Below are positions 34,957 to 43,686 of a DNA stretch of 64,000 nucleotides, in pieces. The DNA is from Actinomycetales bacterium (GTDB lineage Bacteria > Actinomycetota > Actinomycetes > Actinomycetales > Dermatophilaceae). The DNA lies in contig JADKAO010000005.1 in assembly GCA_016715285.1 (NCBI GenBank), forward strand, positions 372,001 through 436,000, read 5' to 3'. The notes below the pieces were generated by a model. That model saw nothing but the letters and a program-made list of their open reading frames with translations. It did not search any database and was not told where the DNA came from. Positions within the stretch are counted from its first letter, which is position 1. The number at the start of each line of letters is the position of its first letter. A program made the translations under genes and the position numbers.

Positions 34957-35113
34957 CGCTTGCTCCTTCCCGAGCGTCTTAAGCTGCTTTAAGGGTTCCT
35001 GGATCAGGCCGCGAACACCGCACCGTCGGCCGAGCCTGTGGATCCTGAGGCCTGCGGCCGCACCCTTGTGGATAAGGGTCAAGCACGGGAGTAGGCACCC
35101 GCCCTGACTCGCG

Positions 35114-35133
35114 GCATACCCCTCTGGGTATGC
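35114..35133. promoter_or_regulatory. CsoR/CstR-type operator overlapping -10
   Basis: GCATACCC-CTCT-GGGTATGC is a perfect dyad. Its core ATACCC..GGGTAT resembles operators of CsoR-family repressors (CstR controls persulfide detoxification genes). The right arm contains TATGCT, well placed as a -10. The downstream gene has CoA-disulfide reductase and rhodanese domains, which fits. No csoR/cstR gene is in the window. Confidence 0.6.
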
Positions 35134-35164
35134 TGTGTCCGGTCGTACACGTGAGGAGCAGGGC

Positions 35165-36817
35165 ATGCGCAAGGTCGTGGTCATTGGTGGCGTCGCAGGT
35201 GGAATGAGCGCGGCGGCACGATTGCGACGCCTCGATCCCACCGCGCGGATCACTGTCGTGGAACAAGGGGCCGAGGTGTCTTTCGCCAACTGCGGCCTGC
35301 CCTACTACGTCAGCGGCGAAATCCCATCACGCGCCGACCTTCTTCTCCACTCCCCCGAGTCGCTTGCAAGGACCCTCGGTCTCGAAGTCCGCGTCCACAC
35401 GCGCGCCACCGAAATCGACCGCGCCGCCCAGACGGTCACGGTCGAGCGAGGGGGGGACATCCAGGTGCTCCGCTACGACGCGCTGGTGCTTGCACCCGGT
35501 GCGTATGCCGTGCGCCCTCCGATCCCCGGCTTGGACCATCCAAGGGTTCACACCCTCCGGACCGTGCCTGACGCCGACGCGATGCGCGCTCTGGCTACAT
35601 CCGGCGCCACCAAAGCCGTGGTGCTCGGCGCCGGATTCATCGGACTCGAGGCGGCCGAGGCCCTCACCCACGCTGGACTCCAGGTGGCCGTCATCGAAGC
35701 GGCTCCCCATGTCCTGCCGATGGTCGACCCCGAAATTGCGTGGTACGTCCGGGATGCCCTCAATCGTCATGGCGTCGCTGTACACGAAGGGGTCGCCGCG
35801 ACCCAGATCGATGACGTCGACGGCCGCCCGCAGGTGACCCTCTCGGACGGAGCCACGATCGATGCCGACCTCGTCGTGCTGTCCGTCGGGGTGCGCCCAC
35901 GTTCTGAACTTGCCGCGGCCGCCGGTCTTTCGGTCACCGAACACGGCGCCATCGTGGTGGACGAACACCAGCGCACCAGCGACCCACACATTTGGGCTGT
36001 CGGAGACGCCAGCGCGAGCATCCATGCGATCACCGGAGCCACCGGGCCGGTTGCCCTTGCTACGCCGGCCAACCGTGGTGGTCGGGTCGCGGCTGACTCG
36101 ATCATGGGGGTTGGTCGCCCCGCTCCGAAGCCGCTCGGCACAGCTATCGTGCGCGTGTTTGACACCGCGGTCGGGATGACCGGAGCCTCTCGGCGGTCAC
36201 TGGAGCAGTCCGGTCGCGACTTCCACACGGCCCGGACTCACTCCGGCCACCACGCTGGCTACTACCCGGGTGCGGAAACCATGCACCTTCTTCTCCATTT
36301 CGCGCCTGATGGCCAGATCCTCGGAGCCCAGGGTGTCGGCAAGGAGGGCATCGACAAACGCATCGACGTCATCGCGACGGGGGCACGTGCCGGCCTGCGG
36401 GCAGACGACCTGGTTGACCTCGACCTGAGTTATGCCCCTCCGTTTGGCGCCGCCAAAGACCCCGTCATGATGCTCGGGATGATCGCGGACAACGTCCTGG
36501 TCGGGGGGCTTCGCCAACATGACCCGGTCGACCCGCTTGATCCGGACACTACCTTTGTCCTCGACGTGCGCAATCAGCCGGAATGGGACCGCGGTCATCT
36601 GCGCGGCGCCACGCTGATCCCACAGCCCCTGGTCGCTCGGTCGATCGACCAGATCCGCGACCTCGCAAATGGCCGCCCAGTCGCGGTGCATTGCGCATCA
36701 GGCTTCCGGTCATACCTCGCGACCCGCACGCTCATGGGCGCAGGCATCCCAGCCGCAAACGTCTCCGGGGGGTTCATGACCCTCGCCGTCACGCAGCCCG
36801 ACGGGGTCGAGTCCTAG
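35165..36817 (+). CDS. cdr: CoA-disulfide reductase/persulfide reductase with C-terminal rhodanese domain
   Basis: 550-residue FAD- and NAD(P)H-dependent pyridine nucleotide-disulfide oxidoreductase. VVVIGGVAGGMSAAARLR is the FAD Rossmann motif and FANCGLPYYVSGEI holds the single active Cys (about 43). VVLGAGFIGLEAAEAL is the NAD(P) motif. A rhodanese domain (about residues 455-550) has active-site AVHCASGFRSY. Such fusions reduce CoA disulfides or persulfides. ATG 35165 has GAGGAG upstream. The gene lies on the opposite strand inside the tad cluster and meets tadC tail to tail with a 4-bp overlap. Confidence 0.9.
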   Translation: MRKVVVIGGVAGGMSAAARLRRLDPTARITVVEQGAEVSFANCGLPYYVSGEIPSRADLLLHSPESLARTLGLEVRVHTRATEIDRAAQTVTVERGGDIQVLRYDALVLAPGAYAVRPPIPGLDHPRVHTLRTVPDADAMRALATSGATKAVVLGAGFIGLEAAEALTHAGLQVAVIEAAPHVLPMVDPEIAWYVRDALNRHGVAVHEGVAATQIDDVDGRPQVTLSDGATIDADLVVLSVGVRPRSELAAAAGLSVTEHGAIVVDEHQRTSDPHIWAVGDASASIHAITGATGPVALATPANRGGRVAADSIMGVGRPAPKPLGTAIVRVFDTAVGMTGASRRSLEQSGRDFHTARTHSGHHAGYYPGAETMHLLLHFAPDGQILGAQGVGKEGIDKRIDVIATGARAGLRADDLVDLDLSYAPPFGAAKDPVMMLGMIADNVLVGGLRQHDPVDPLDPDTTFVLDVRNQPEWDRGHLRGATLIPQPLVARSIDQIRDLANGRPVAVHCASGFRSYLATRTLMGAGIPAANVSGGFMTLAVTQPDGVES

Positions 36818-37440
36818 CCCCGCCAGACCTGACCAGCCAGCGACGCGATCAGCGGCACCACGGTCAGCAAGACAAATGCTGGCAAGAACGCCAGCCCGAG
36901 CGGCAAGACCAACCGGACGCCTAGCCTGGCCGCCGACAGCGCGGCATCCTGACGCACGGCGGCCCTCACGTCAGACGCCGCCCGTTGCAGCGGCGCCGTT
37001 GGTGCGATCCCGATGTCGTCAGCGAGCGCAAAAGCCACTCCAACTCGTCGCCACTCCCGGCCGACGAGTGACCAGGCCTCGAGCCACGGCACACCCCATC
37101 GCACCGCCGCCACAACCGTCGCGAGCCGGCGCTGGACAACGCCAGCCGAGGCTCCGCAGACTGCCTCCACCGCCGCAACAATCCCCTGACCCGACGCTAA
37201 GGCAAGACACATCAGCTCGGTGATCGCCGCCACCTCCAGGGCCGATACTCCTCCGCTGGATGGGCGCCCAGAACGAGGAGCCCCTGGGTCGACCACGCCC
37301 GCGTGAGCAGGTTGTCCTGTTCCGGGCTCCGTGCGAAGCCCTGGCCTCATCGGGCCTCCCGGCTCCACCCTGAGTTGCCCCGCGGTTGGCGGCCACAGCA
37401 CCGCGGCCAGGACCAGCAGCCCCAAGATCGGCCAGCTCAC
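36814..37440 (-). CDS. tadC: TadC-like pilus assembly membrane protein
   Basis: 208-residue Tad inner-membrane platform protein (GspF domain): QRRLATVVAAVRWGVPWLEAW and SDVRAAVRQDAALSAARLGV precede terminal hydrophobic helices (LVLPLGLAFLPAFVLLTVVP). GTG 37440 overlaps the tadB stop (GTGA), so translation is coupled. It is the last gene of the ssd-tadA-tadB-tadC operon. Confidence 0.85.
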   Translation of the reverse strand: MSWPILGLLVLAAVLWPPTAGQLRVEPGGPMRPGLRTEPGTGQPAHAGVVDPGAPRSGRPSSGGVSALEVAAITELMCLALASGQGIVAAVEAVCGASAGVVQRRLATVVAAVRWGVPWLEAWSLVGREWRRVGVAFALADDIGIAPTAPLQRAASDVRAAVRQDAALSAARLGVRLVLPLGLAFLPAFVLLTVVPLIASLAGQVWRG

Positions 37441-38255
37441 GACATCCTCACCACCGCGTGCCCCCCACCTGAACCCTCACCAGTTGCGTCGCGAATCAGC
37501 CGTCGACACCACCAATGCCCGCCCGCCACGAGCGCCAACCCCCCTGTCAGACACGCCACTCCGACTGGTGAACCGGCATACATGGCGACGGGGTCCAGCC
37601 CGAGTGCCATCCCGACCACCGGGCCGGAGAGAGGCAGAATAGTGAGGAGTCGAATCGTGGCCCGTGGTCCTGCAAGCGCGACCGCGAGCGCCTGCTCGTG
37701 CTCCCGGTCATACCGCAGCAGCGAGGCACCGAGGTCCACGGCGCTGGCCAGGGGCGCTCCGGACGCCTCGGCCAGGTGCCACGCCCGGGCGACATACCCC
37801 AGGGCAGGTATGCCGTGCACGCTCGCCAATTGCCCGAACGCTGTGGCCACATCAGCCGGGGTGGCCAAATCCCTCAAGCTGGCGAGCAGGTCACGTCGTT
37901 GGCTCTGCGCCCGTCTCCTGTGAGGTGAAGACAAAGCCCCTCCTTCGTCACCTTCGCGGGTCAGCACCGAAACCGCGTACCGCAGAGCGCGGTCGGGTGG
38001 TTGCCCGGCCCGGAGGGCGGCCGCGATGAGATCAAGGGCTTCCAGCAGAGTCGTCACCACCAGGTCGCGGCCCTTGCCCTTCCCACGCCAGCGCGCGGAC
38101 CAGCCGCCGCTGCGAGCGGCACCGACGCTGCCAGTGGTCCCACCAACCCGCCGCCGCCGTCTCACCAGCATCGACACCCGCACGTCCTGCCATGAGCGAG
38201 AGCGCGGCAAGAGCACGATCGCCAGCACCACACAGCCAGCCGCGAGCGCACTCAT
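37437..38255 (-). CDS. tadB: TadB-like pilus assembly membrane protein
   Basis: 272-residue partner of TadC with an N-terminal TM helix, a GspF-type domain (LDLIAAALRAGQPPDRALRY, then AWHLAEASGAPLASAVDLGA) and two C-terminal TM helices. ATG 38255 shares one base with the tadA stop (TGATG), which supports it over the longer reading from 38285. It would anchor the TadA ATPase at the membrane. Confidence 0.86.
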   Translation of the reverse strand: MSALAAGCVVLAIVLLPRSRSWQDVRVSMLVRRRRRVGGTTGSVGAARSGGWSARWRGKGKGRDLVVTTLLEALDLIAAALRAGQPPDRALRYAVSVLTREGDEGGALSSPHRRRAQSQRRDLLASLRDLATPADVATAFGQLASVHGIPALGYVARAWHLAEASGAPLASAVDLGASLLRYDREHEQALAVALAGPRATIRLLTILPLSGPVVGMALGLDPVAMYAGSPVGVACLTGGLALVAGGHWWCRRLIRDATGEGSGGGHAVVRMS

Positions 38256-39424
38256 CACTCTCGCCTCGCAAGCAGTTCTTGCCACACTCGCACCGCAGCC
38301 GGATCGACAGGGATGCTCGGATCCTGAGTCAGCGCCGTCCTGACCACGGGCGCCAGACTCGCCGACTCACCCGACAAACCCCCAGGCATCACCACTCCCA
38401 CAGACTCCAGCACTCGATACCCGTCTCCTCGGCGTCGTACCTGCGCGACAGCCTGGACGCCACTGCGCACCTGGGCGTGAACCGCGGCTAGCGACATCCC
38501 GCCGAGAGCGCCCAGCGCCTCGAGACGGGCGATGACGTGATGGGCCGCATTCGCGTGGAGGGTCCCGCAGCCGCCGTCGTGCCCGGTGTTGAGTGCAGCC
38601 AAGAGTTCGCGGACTTCGGCGCCACGGACCTCCCCGACGACGAGCCGATCTGGACGCATTCGAAGCGCCTGGCGCACGAGCGTCTCCAGCCCAACCTCTC
38701 CCACCCCTTCCACATTCGCGGCCCGACCCTCCAGATGCACGACATGCGGATGGGTGATGCGGAGCTCTCGAACGTCCTCGACGGCAACAATCCGGTCGGT
38801 GGGGTCGGACTCGGCAAGGAGCGCGGCCAGCAGAGTCGTCTTGCCTGCGCCGGTGCCTCCACTGACCAGGAATGACACCCGTCCTCTCACCATCGCGCGC
38901 AACTGGTCGGCCCACGCCGTCGGCATCATCCCCGCCGTGACCAGGTCAGCCAACGACAGGCGCTTCCGACGCGGGATCCGGAGCGTGATGTGCGTGCCGT
39001 CGGGCACGAGAGGGGGAATGATCGCGTGCAATCTCACCCCTGAGGGCAACACCCCGTCGACGTATGCCGTTGCCTCATCGAGACGTCGACCCGCCAACCC
39101 CGCGAGACGCTGCGCCAGCATTCGGCAGGCGGCGGCATCTCCGACCACGACGTCGGTGACCTGCATCCCCTCACCAGAGTCCGCCCATACCCGGCCATCG
39201 GCGTTGACGGCAACATCCGTCACATCCGGCCACCTCAAGACCGACTCCAGTGGGCCGGCACCGAGCACGGTGGCCGAGATCGTCACCGCTGCTGAGTCGG
39301 CCCCGTGTGCCCCCAACACGGCTCGTTCGGCTGCGGCGACTTCGGCCACGACCGTCGGGTCAGGTCCGCGGCCTTGGCGGATCTGCTCCCACACGCGAGC
39401 CTGCACAACCGCTCGTTCTGTCAT
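38255..39424 (-). CDS. tadA: TadA/CpaF secretion ATPase
   Basis: 389-residue type IV pilus/T2SS-like ATPase that powers Flp pilus assembly. Walker A is SGGTGAGKTTLLAALLA, the Asp box is DRIVAVEDVRELRI, Walker B is RPDRLVVGEVRGAEV, and the His-box region is HDGGCGTLHANAA. ATG 39424 overlaps the ssd stop (ATGA) and is preferred to the 39463 extension. In Micrococcus luteus, related Flp/Tad genes are reported to be needed for natural transformation. Confidence 0.93.
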   Translation of the reverse strand: MTERAVVQARVWEQIRQGRGPDPTVVAEVAAAERAVLGAHGADSAAVTISATVLGAGPLESVLRWPDVTDVAVNADGRVWADSGEGMQVTDVVVGDAAACRMLAQRLAGLAGRRLDEATAYVDGVLPSGVRLHAIIPPLVPDGTHITLRIPRRKRLSLADLVTAGMMPTAWADQLRAMVRGRVSFLVSGGTGAGKTTLLAALLAESDPTDRIVAVEDVRELRITHPHVVHLEGRAANVEGVGEVGLETLVRQALRMRPDRLVVGEVRGAEVRELLAALNTGHDGGCGTLHANAAHHVIARLEALGALGGMSLAAVHAQVRSGVQAVAQVRRRGDGYRVLESVGVVMPGGLSGESASLAPVVRTALTQDPSIPVDPAAVRVWQELLARRE

Positions 39425-40362
39425 GACGCTTCCTGTCTCGCCGCGTCCTGGATCTCGGCGCAAATCCTGGCCGCAGCTGCAGCAACACTGCCCAAGGCGG
39501 TGCGGGAGCTACTCCAACCGCGACGCCCCCTCGGTGGGCGCTGCCCATCCGAACCGAGCTCGACGCGGTCGCCTGGAGACACCCCACGGCTGAGGTCTCG
39601 ATGCACGACCGCGTCATGGCCGATAACTGCGACCACCGGACACTCGACGGCGTCCTCAATGTCTTGAATCAACCCGGTCGTCACTTTGTCGGCTCGCAGG
39701 ACCACGAAGCAGTTGACGGGCCTTGATGTCAGTGTGCGTTTCACCGCGTGCGCGTTGGCGGCAAGAGCAGCCAGCCCCACCACGCTCGCATCGGAATACA
39801 GGACAACCGTCGTGGTGACAGCACGGCGCGGCTCGGCCTCTCCCGACGTCGCGACCTCAGGAAACCACCCACCGCAGTCCGTGAGCGCCACGGCATACCG
39901 AGGCAGGTCGACCACCACAACATCGGGACCCCCGGCACCAATCAAGCCCGACATCACGCCTGCTACCGCCGCAGCCGATGGGGCCCGCCCCCCATCGCGT
40001 CCGTGAGACAACACCCTGACCCCATCGCGAAGCGGCAGTCGCTGCGCCAATGCATCCGCCGCCACCGGGCCAACGACGTCGTGCAGAGCCCCCCAGCGCA
40101 CGCCACCGACGTGATCAACGCCGAACAGCACGTCGAGACCAGCACCTCCCACTTGCCCGTCGACGGCGACAACCGCAGGCCACCAGCGCACCGCAGCGGC
40201 GGCGATCGCCGCGACCAAAGTCGACGCGCCGCACCCACCCGACGCGCCAATCACCACGACAAGCCGCGGAGACCGCGCGGTTTCCAGCGAGACGCGTGCG
40301 CGCGCAGAGCGCAGAGGCCTTGCGGAGCCTGGGTCACGCTCTGCTGGGTGGTGTGGCGTCAT
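39421..40362 (-). CDS. ssd: CpaE/Ssd-like ParA-family protein of tad locus
   Basis: 313-residue MinD/ParA-like protein, homologue class of Rv3660c (septum-site determining protein) and CpaE. VVVIGASGGCGASTLVAAIA replaces the usual Walker Lys (GxGGxGKT) with Ala-Ser, as is common in this group, so ATP hydrolysis is doubtful. VVVVDLPRYAVAL is the Walker B region. It heads the tad operon. ATG 40362 or GTG 40371 is likely; the long ORF to 40806 covers a structured non-coding stretch. Confidence 0.82.
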   Translation of the reverse strand: MTPHHPAERDPGSARPLRSARARVSLETARSPRLVVVIGASGGCGASTLVAAIAAAAVRWWPAVVAVDGQVGGAGLDVLFGVDHVGGVRWGALHDVVGPVAADALAQRLPLRDGVRVLSHGRDGGRAPSAAAVAGVMSGLIGAGGPDVVVVDLPRYAVALTDCGGWFPEVATSGEAEPRRAVTTTVVLYSDASVVGLAALAANAHAVKRTLTSRPVNCFVVLRADKVTTGLIQDIEDAVECPVVAVIGHDAVVHRDLSRGVSPGDRVELGSDGQRPPRGRRGWSSSRTALGSVAAAAARICAEIQDAARQEAS

Positions 40363-40463
40363 CACCCTCACACCGTGGCTTGATCCGCCGCTGGCAGCGC
40401 CGATTCTCATGTGACCTGTGGATGATGTGACTGCGCGCGAGAGGCATGTGGATGACAACGGTA

Positions 40464-40544
40464 GCCAGACATGCGACGGCCCCCGTCGGGGGGGCAACGG
40501 GGGCCGTCTGGCGCGCTGGCACCGGGGGGGAGGAGCCAGTGCGC
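40464..40544. other. Tandem hairpins upstream of ssd-tad operon
   Basis: Inner hairpin GACGGCCCCCGT / ACGGGGGCCGTC (40475-40508). An alternative pairing GCCAGAC (40464) / GTCTGGC (40506) shares bases with it, so the two exclude each other. A second hairpin has arms GCGCGCTGGC and GCCAGTGCGC (40511-40544, one mismatch). On the minus strand they lie after the Fic-like gene and before ssd, so they could be terminators without a U tract or a regulatory leader. The rest of 40363-40708 shows no gene. Confidence 0.5.
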
Positions 40545-40708
40545 AACCGCTCAACCCCAGCCGGGGGAGCTCTCCCATTGTGAGGCGCCGATCAATAAAA
40601 GCGCAAACGACGCAGCGCTCTGATGGCGAATTCGTGGTCACTTTATCGATCAGTCCAGGCGTGAAGACCCCCAAACGCCCGCAACTCGGACACGCCCACG
40701 ACGATCGA

Positions 40709-41572
40709 CTACACGATTCGACCCGCGAGGACGGAATCCGCGATTGACCTCCCTTGGCGAGCGCCTTCGACATACGCGTCGCACGCCTGTCGCAGCCACA
40801 GTGCAACGCCGTCAGCTCGACCCGTCGCGTAAGCCGTCAACGCCCCCAGGTATGCCGTGTCCCCCGCCGCGAGATAGCCCGCTTCCGGCACCGATACCCC
40901 CGTGGGGTCAAGCCCGGCCCCATGCACAATCGCTCGTTCCAAAGCCCGGGCCACGAGCCCATTCCCCCGCACGAACGGTCGCACGACACACACCTCGGCA
41001 TGGACCAGCGCCCCAACCAACGCCACCGGAACCGACCCCGCAGCGCTGACGAGATCCAAAATCCCGGCGATCCGTGCCGTCAGCGCCTCGCCCTCCGGCG
41101 CAGGGCCGAGGTCGACGAACTCACGGCATACCTCGTCGGCGACACGGGGGCGACCGACGGAGTCGCCGCCTCCCAACCCCACTGCGCCGCCTGCCGCGCC
41201 CCCGACTGCGGCGATGTGCAAGCGCGCCAAGGCCTGCGCTGGAGTCTGTACGACAAGCGACCGCAAGAATTCGGTCTCCGCAGTCGCCTGGACCGCTCCT
41301 CGCACGACGCCATCGACGGGATCGAGGTGCGCGGGCCACGGCTGCGCCCCCCGGACCAAGTCGCGGATGACCCCAAGCGGGAGCTGGGCACCATCCAACT
41401 GCGCGCTCGCCTGCGCCCCACGGATCCGCGACTCCGCGGCCGCTTCGGGGATCCGGCGCCGCAGCGCCTCGTGCCAGCGCAAGGCGGTACACGCCTCCCG
41501 CGCTGACTCCACCCCGGCCGCGATGCCTGGGAGACGAAGCAAGGCATCGAGCGCAGGTGCCAGATCGGACAT
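40709..41572 (-). CDS. Degenerate Fic-domain-like protein
   Basis: 287-residue mostly helical protein. VCVVRPFVRGNGLVARALERA aligns with the Fic signature HPFxDGNGRxxR, but the catalytic His is Val/Arg, the Asp is Arg and the first Arg is Leu. SAQLDGAQLPLGVIRDLVRG resembles the inhibitory-helix region of Fic proteins. AMPylation is therefore unlikely. Genes of this type often sit beside actinobacterial tad loci. ATG 41572 (MSDLAPALDALLRLPG) is preferred to 41767, which would overlap the divergent kinase gene. Confidence 0.62.
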   Translation of the reverse strand: MSDLAPALDALLRLPGIAAGVESAREACTALRWHEALRRRIPEAAAESRIRGAQASAQLDGAQLPLGVIRDLVRGAQPWPAHLDPVDGVVRGAVQATAETEFLRSLVVQTPAQALARLHIAAVGGAAGGAVGLGGGDSVGRPRVADEVCREFVDLGPAPEGEALTARIAGILDLVSAAGSVPVALVGALVHAEVCVVRPFVRGNGLVARALERAIVHGAGLDPTGVSVPEAGYLAAGDTAYLGALTAYATGRADGVALWLRQACDAYVEGARQGRSIADSVLAGRIV

Positions 41573-41632
41573 TCGGTTAGCGTATGCCGTCCGCGCCGGC
41601 ATCGAGCCCGGCGCCGACCCTACAGTTGGCCC

Positions 41633-42820
41633 GTGCCTACCCTGTCGCTGTTGCAGCTCATCGTCGCCCTGGTGGTGAGCGTCAGCTTGGCTTCGGTGAT
41701 GGTGCGCCTGCTGCGACGGCGTCGGTTTGTTTCGCCAGTCGACCGTGCGACCTACGAAACGCTCCACACCGTGTCACTCGCCACGAGGTCACTCCGCGAT
41801 GGGCTCACCCCCGAGGGAGCCTCCAAAGCAACGAAGCATCTGCGCTCAATGCTCGGCTCGTCGGCCGTGGCCATCACGGACACTGCCACCACCCTGGCGT
41901 GGGATGGCGTCGGTGCTCACCACCGCGCCGACGTGCGTGCCCAGGCCGAACCCGTCCTGACGTCCGGGCGGACCCTGGTGCTGACCGAACGCGACATGAC
42001 CTGCTCAGACCCCGACTGCCCGATTCGCTCGGCCATCTTCGCTCCGATCGTCGCTGACGAGCGCGTGGTCGCCACCCTCGCGGCATTCGGTCGGTCGACG
42101 TCAGCGGGCCTCGTCCGTGCGACCGAGGAATTGGCTCGCTGGATCTCCACCCAGATCGAACTCGCGGAACTCGGCCGCCAACGCACACGGGTCATGGAGG
42201 CCGAGTTGCGCGCGTTGCGCGCCCAGATCAGTCCGCACTTCATTTACAACTGTCTCGCGGCGATCGCATCCTTTGTCCGCACCGATCCCGACCGCGCGCG
42301 CGAACTCTTGCTCGAGTTCGCCGACTTCACCCGCTACGCCTTCCGTCGGGGCGGCGCCTACACCACGCTGCGGGACGAACTGCAGAACATCGAGCGCTAC
42401 CTCGCGTTGGAGAAGGCTCGCTTCGGTGATCGGCTCCGCGTCCAACTGACGATCGCGCCCGAAGTCCTTGGAGTCGCAGTCCCATTCCTGGCGATCCAAC
42501 CTCTCGTCGAAAACGCAGTGCGTCACGGCATCGAGGGCAAGGTGGGAGATGGGTTCATCACCATTAGTGCCGCAGACGTCGGCAGCCACGCTGAGATCAC
42601 CATCGAGGATGACGGCACCGGGAGCGACCCCGACACGATCCGGGCCGTCCTTGCGGGCGAAAGTGCCCGCGACAGCGTCGGGTTGGGCAATGTCGATGCC
42701 CGCCTTCGGCAAGCGTTCGGAGACGAATACGGGCTTGTCGTCGAAACCGCTCCCGGGGCGGGCACCAAGGTCTCGTTCCGCGTACCGAAGTTCGCTCCCG
42801 GGGTCACGCTCGGCGGATAA
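41633..42820 (+). CDS. LytS-type sensor histidine kinase with GAF-like domain
   Basis: 395-residue kinase: one TM helix (about residues 3-24), a GAF-like sensor (about 40-165) containing ERDMTCSDPDCPIRSAIF, then the His_kinase core. The phospho-acceptor His is in LRAQISPHFIYNCLAAIASF. The N box is LVENAVRHGIEGK and the G boxes are DDGTGSDP and VGLGNVDARLRQAF. GTG 41633 is 60 bp from the divergent Fic-like gene. The LytTR regulator follows, and beyond it the symporter genes. Unlike LytS/BtsS there is no multi-TM sensor, so sensing is probably cytoplasmic. Confidence 0.88.
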   Translation: MPTLSLLQLIVALVVSVSLASVMVRLLRRRRFVSPVDRATYETLHTVSLATRSLRDGLTPEGASKATKHLRSMLGSSAVAITDTATTLAWDGVGAHHRADVRAQAEPVLTSGRTLVLTERDMTCSDPDCPIRSAIFAPIVADERVVATLAAFGRSTSAGLVRATEELARWISTQIELAELGRQRTRVMEAELRALRAQISPHFIYNCLAAIASFVRTDPDRARELLLEFADFTRYAFRRGGAYTTLRDELQNIERYLALEKARFGDRLRVQLTIAPEVLGVAVPFLAIQPLVENAVRHGIEGKVGDGFITISAADVGSHAEITIEDDGTGSDPDTIRAVLAGESARDSVGLGNVDARLRQAFGDEYGLVVETAPGAGTKVSFRVPKFAPGVTLGG

Positions 42821-42880
42821 GTCCCCGTCTTGGCCCGAACGCATCCCCCTCGCGTGTGCCGTCCGCTTATCCTGTCCCCC

Positions 42881-43672
42881 ATGAGCGCCTCCCCGAGCGC
42901 CCCACCGGCGGCCCCGTCGCCGCTGCGCGCGCTGCTCGTCGATGATGAGGCCCCCACCCTGTCCGAATTGGCTTACCTCCTCGGCCGAGACGACCGCGTC
43001 GGCCAGATCCACACGGCGTCGTCCGGCACCGAAGCTCTCAAGGCACTCGACACTCACCAGATCGATGTGATCTTCACCGACATCTCCATGCCCGATCTCG
43101 ATGGCCTGGCGCTGGCGCGTGTCCTCGCCAGGTTCGCCGAGCGTCCTCAAGTCGTCTTTGTCACGGCATACGACGAGCATGCGGTGGCCGCCTTTGAGCT
43201 CGAGGCAACCGACTACGTCATGAAACCCGTTCGGGCAGAACGACTCTCGGATGCCGTTCGTCGGGTCGTAGCCCAGCGCGCCGAGCCCCGCACCACGTCT
43301 GTCCCGGTCCCCGAGCCCTCCACGGACGAGACCATCCCTGTCGAGTTGGGAGGGGTCACGACGTTCGTCCAACGGAGCCAGATCATCTATGCGCAGGCGC
43401 AAGGAGATTACGCCCGGCTGCACACGCCCAAGGGCTCCCACCTCGTGCGGATTTCCCTCAACTCGCTCGAAGAACGCTGGGGCGAAAGCGGATTCGTGCG
43501 CATCCACCGCTCCACACTGGTCTCGACCAGGCACATCACGGCGGTGACGGTGCAGGGCGGCCGATGCAAGGTGCGGCTCGGCGACGAGGTCGAACTCGAA
43601 GTCAGCCGACGGCATACCCGCGCCTTGCGCGACCGGCTCATCCGTTCGGCGTCGCGCGCGGCCGGGGCCTGA
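42881..43672 (+). CDS. LytTR family response regulator
   Basis: 263-residue regulator. The receiver domain has the acidic pair LLVDDEAP, phospho-acceptor Asp in IFTDISMPDLDG, Thr in VTAYDEHA and Lys in YVMKPVRAE. A LytTR DNA-binding domain (about 160-258) shows GDYARLHTPKG, FVRIHRSTLVSTRHI and LEVSRRHTRALRDRL. ATG 42881 is the first credible start. The gene pairs with the LytS-type kinase and likely controls the downstream symporter operon. Confidence 0.92.
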   Translation: MSASPSAPPAAPSPLRALLVDDEAPTLSELAYLLGRDDRVGQIHTASSGTEALKALDTHQIDVIFTDISMPDLDGLALARVLARFAERPQVVFVTAYDEHAVAAFELEATDYVMKPVRAERLSDAVRRVVAQRAEPRTTSVPVPEPSTDETIPVELGGVTTFVQRSQIIYAQAQGDYARLHTPKGSHLVRISLNSLEERWGESGFVRIHRSTLVSTRHITAVTVQGGRCKVRLGDEVELEVSRRHTRALRDRLIRSASRAAGA

Positions 43673-43686
43673 CCGGTGCCCGGCTG

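Noticed and set aside
35067..35075. TGTGGATAA, a DnaA-box match (with CATCCACA near 40400-40460)
   Set aside because: A single perfect box and scattered partial ones, with no dnaA/dnaN neighbours or AT-rich unwinding region; not an origin.
39421..40806. Full 461-codon reading of ssd
   Set aside because: The first 148 codons cover the hairpins and have no ParA-like sequence; the domain begins after ATG 40362.
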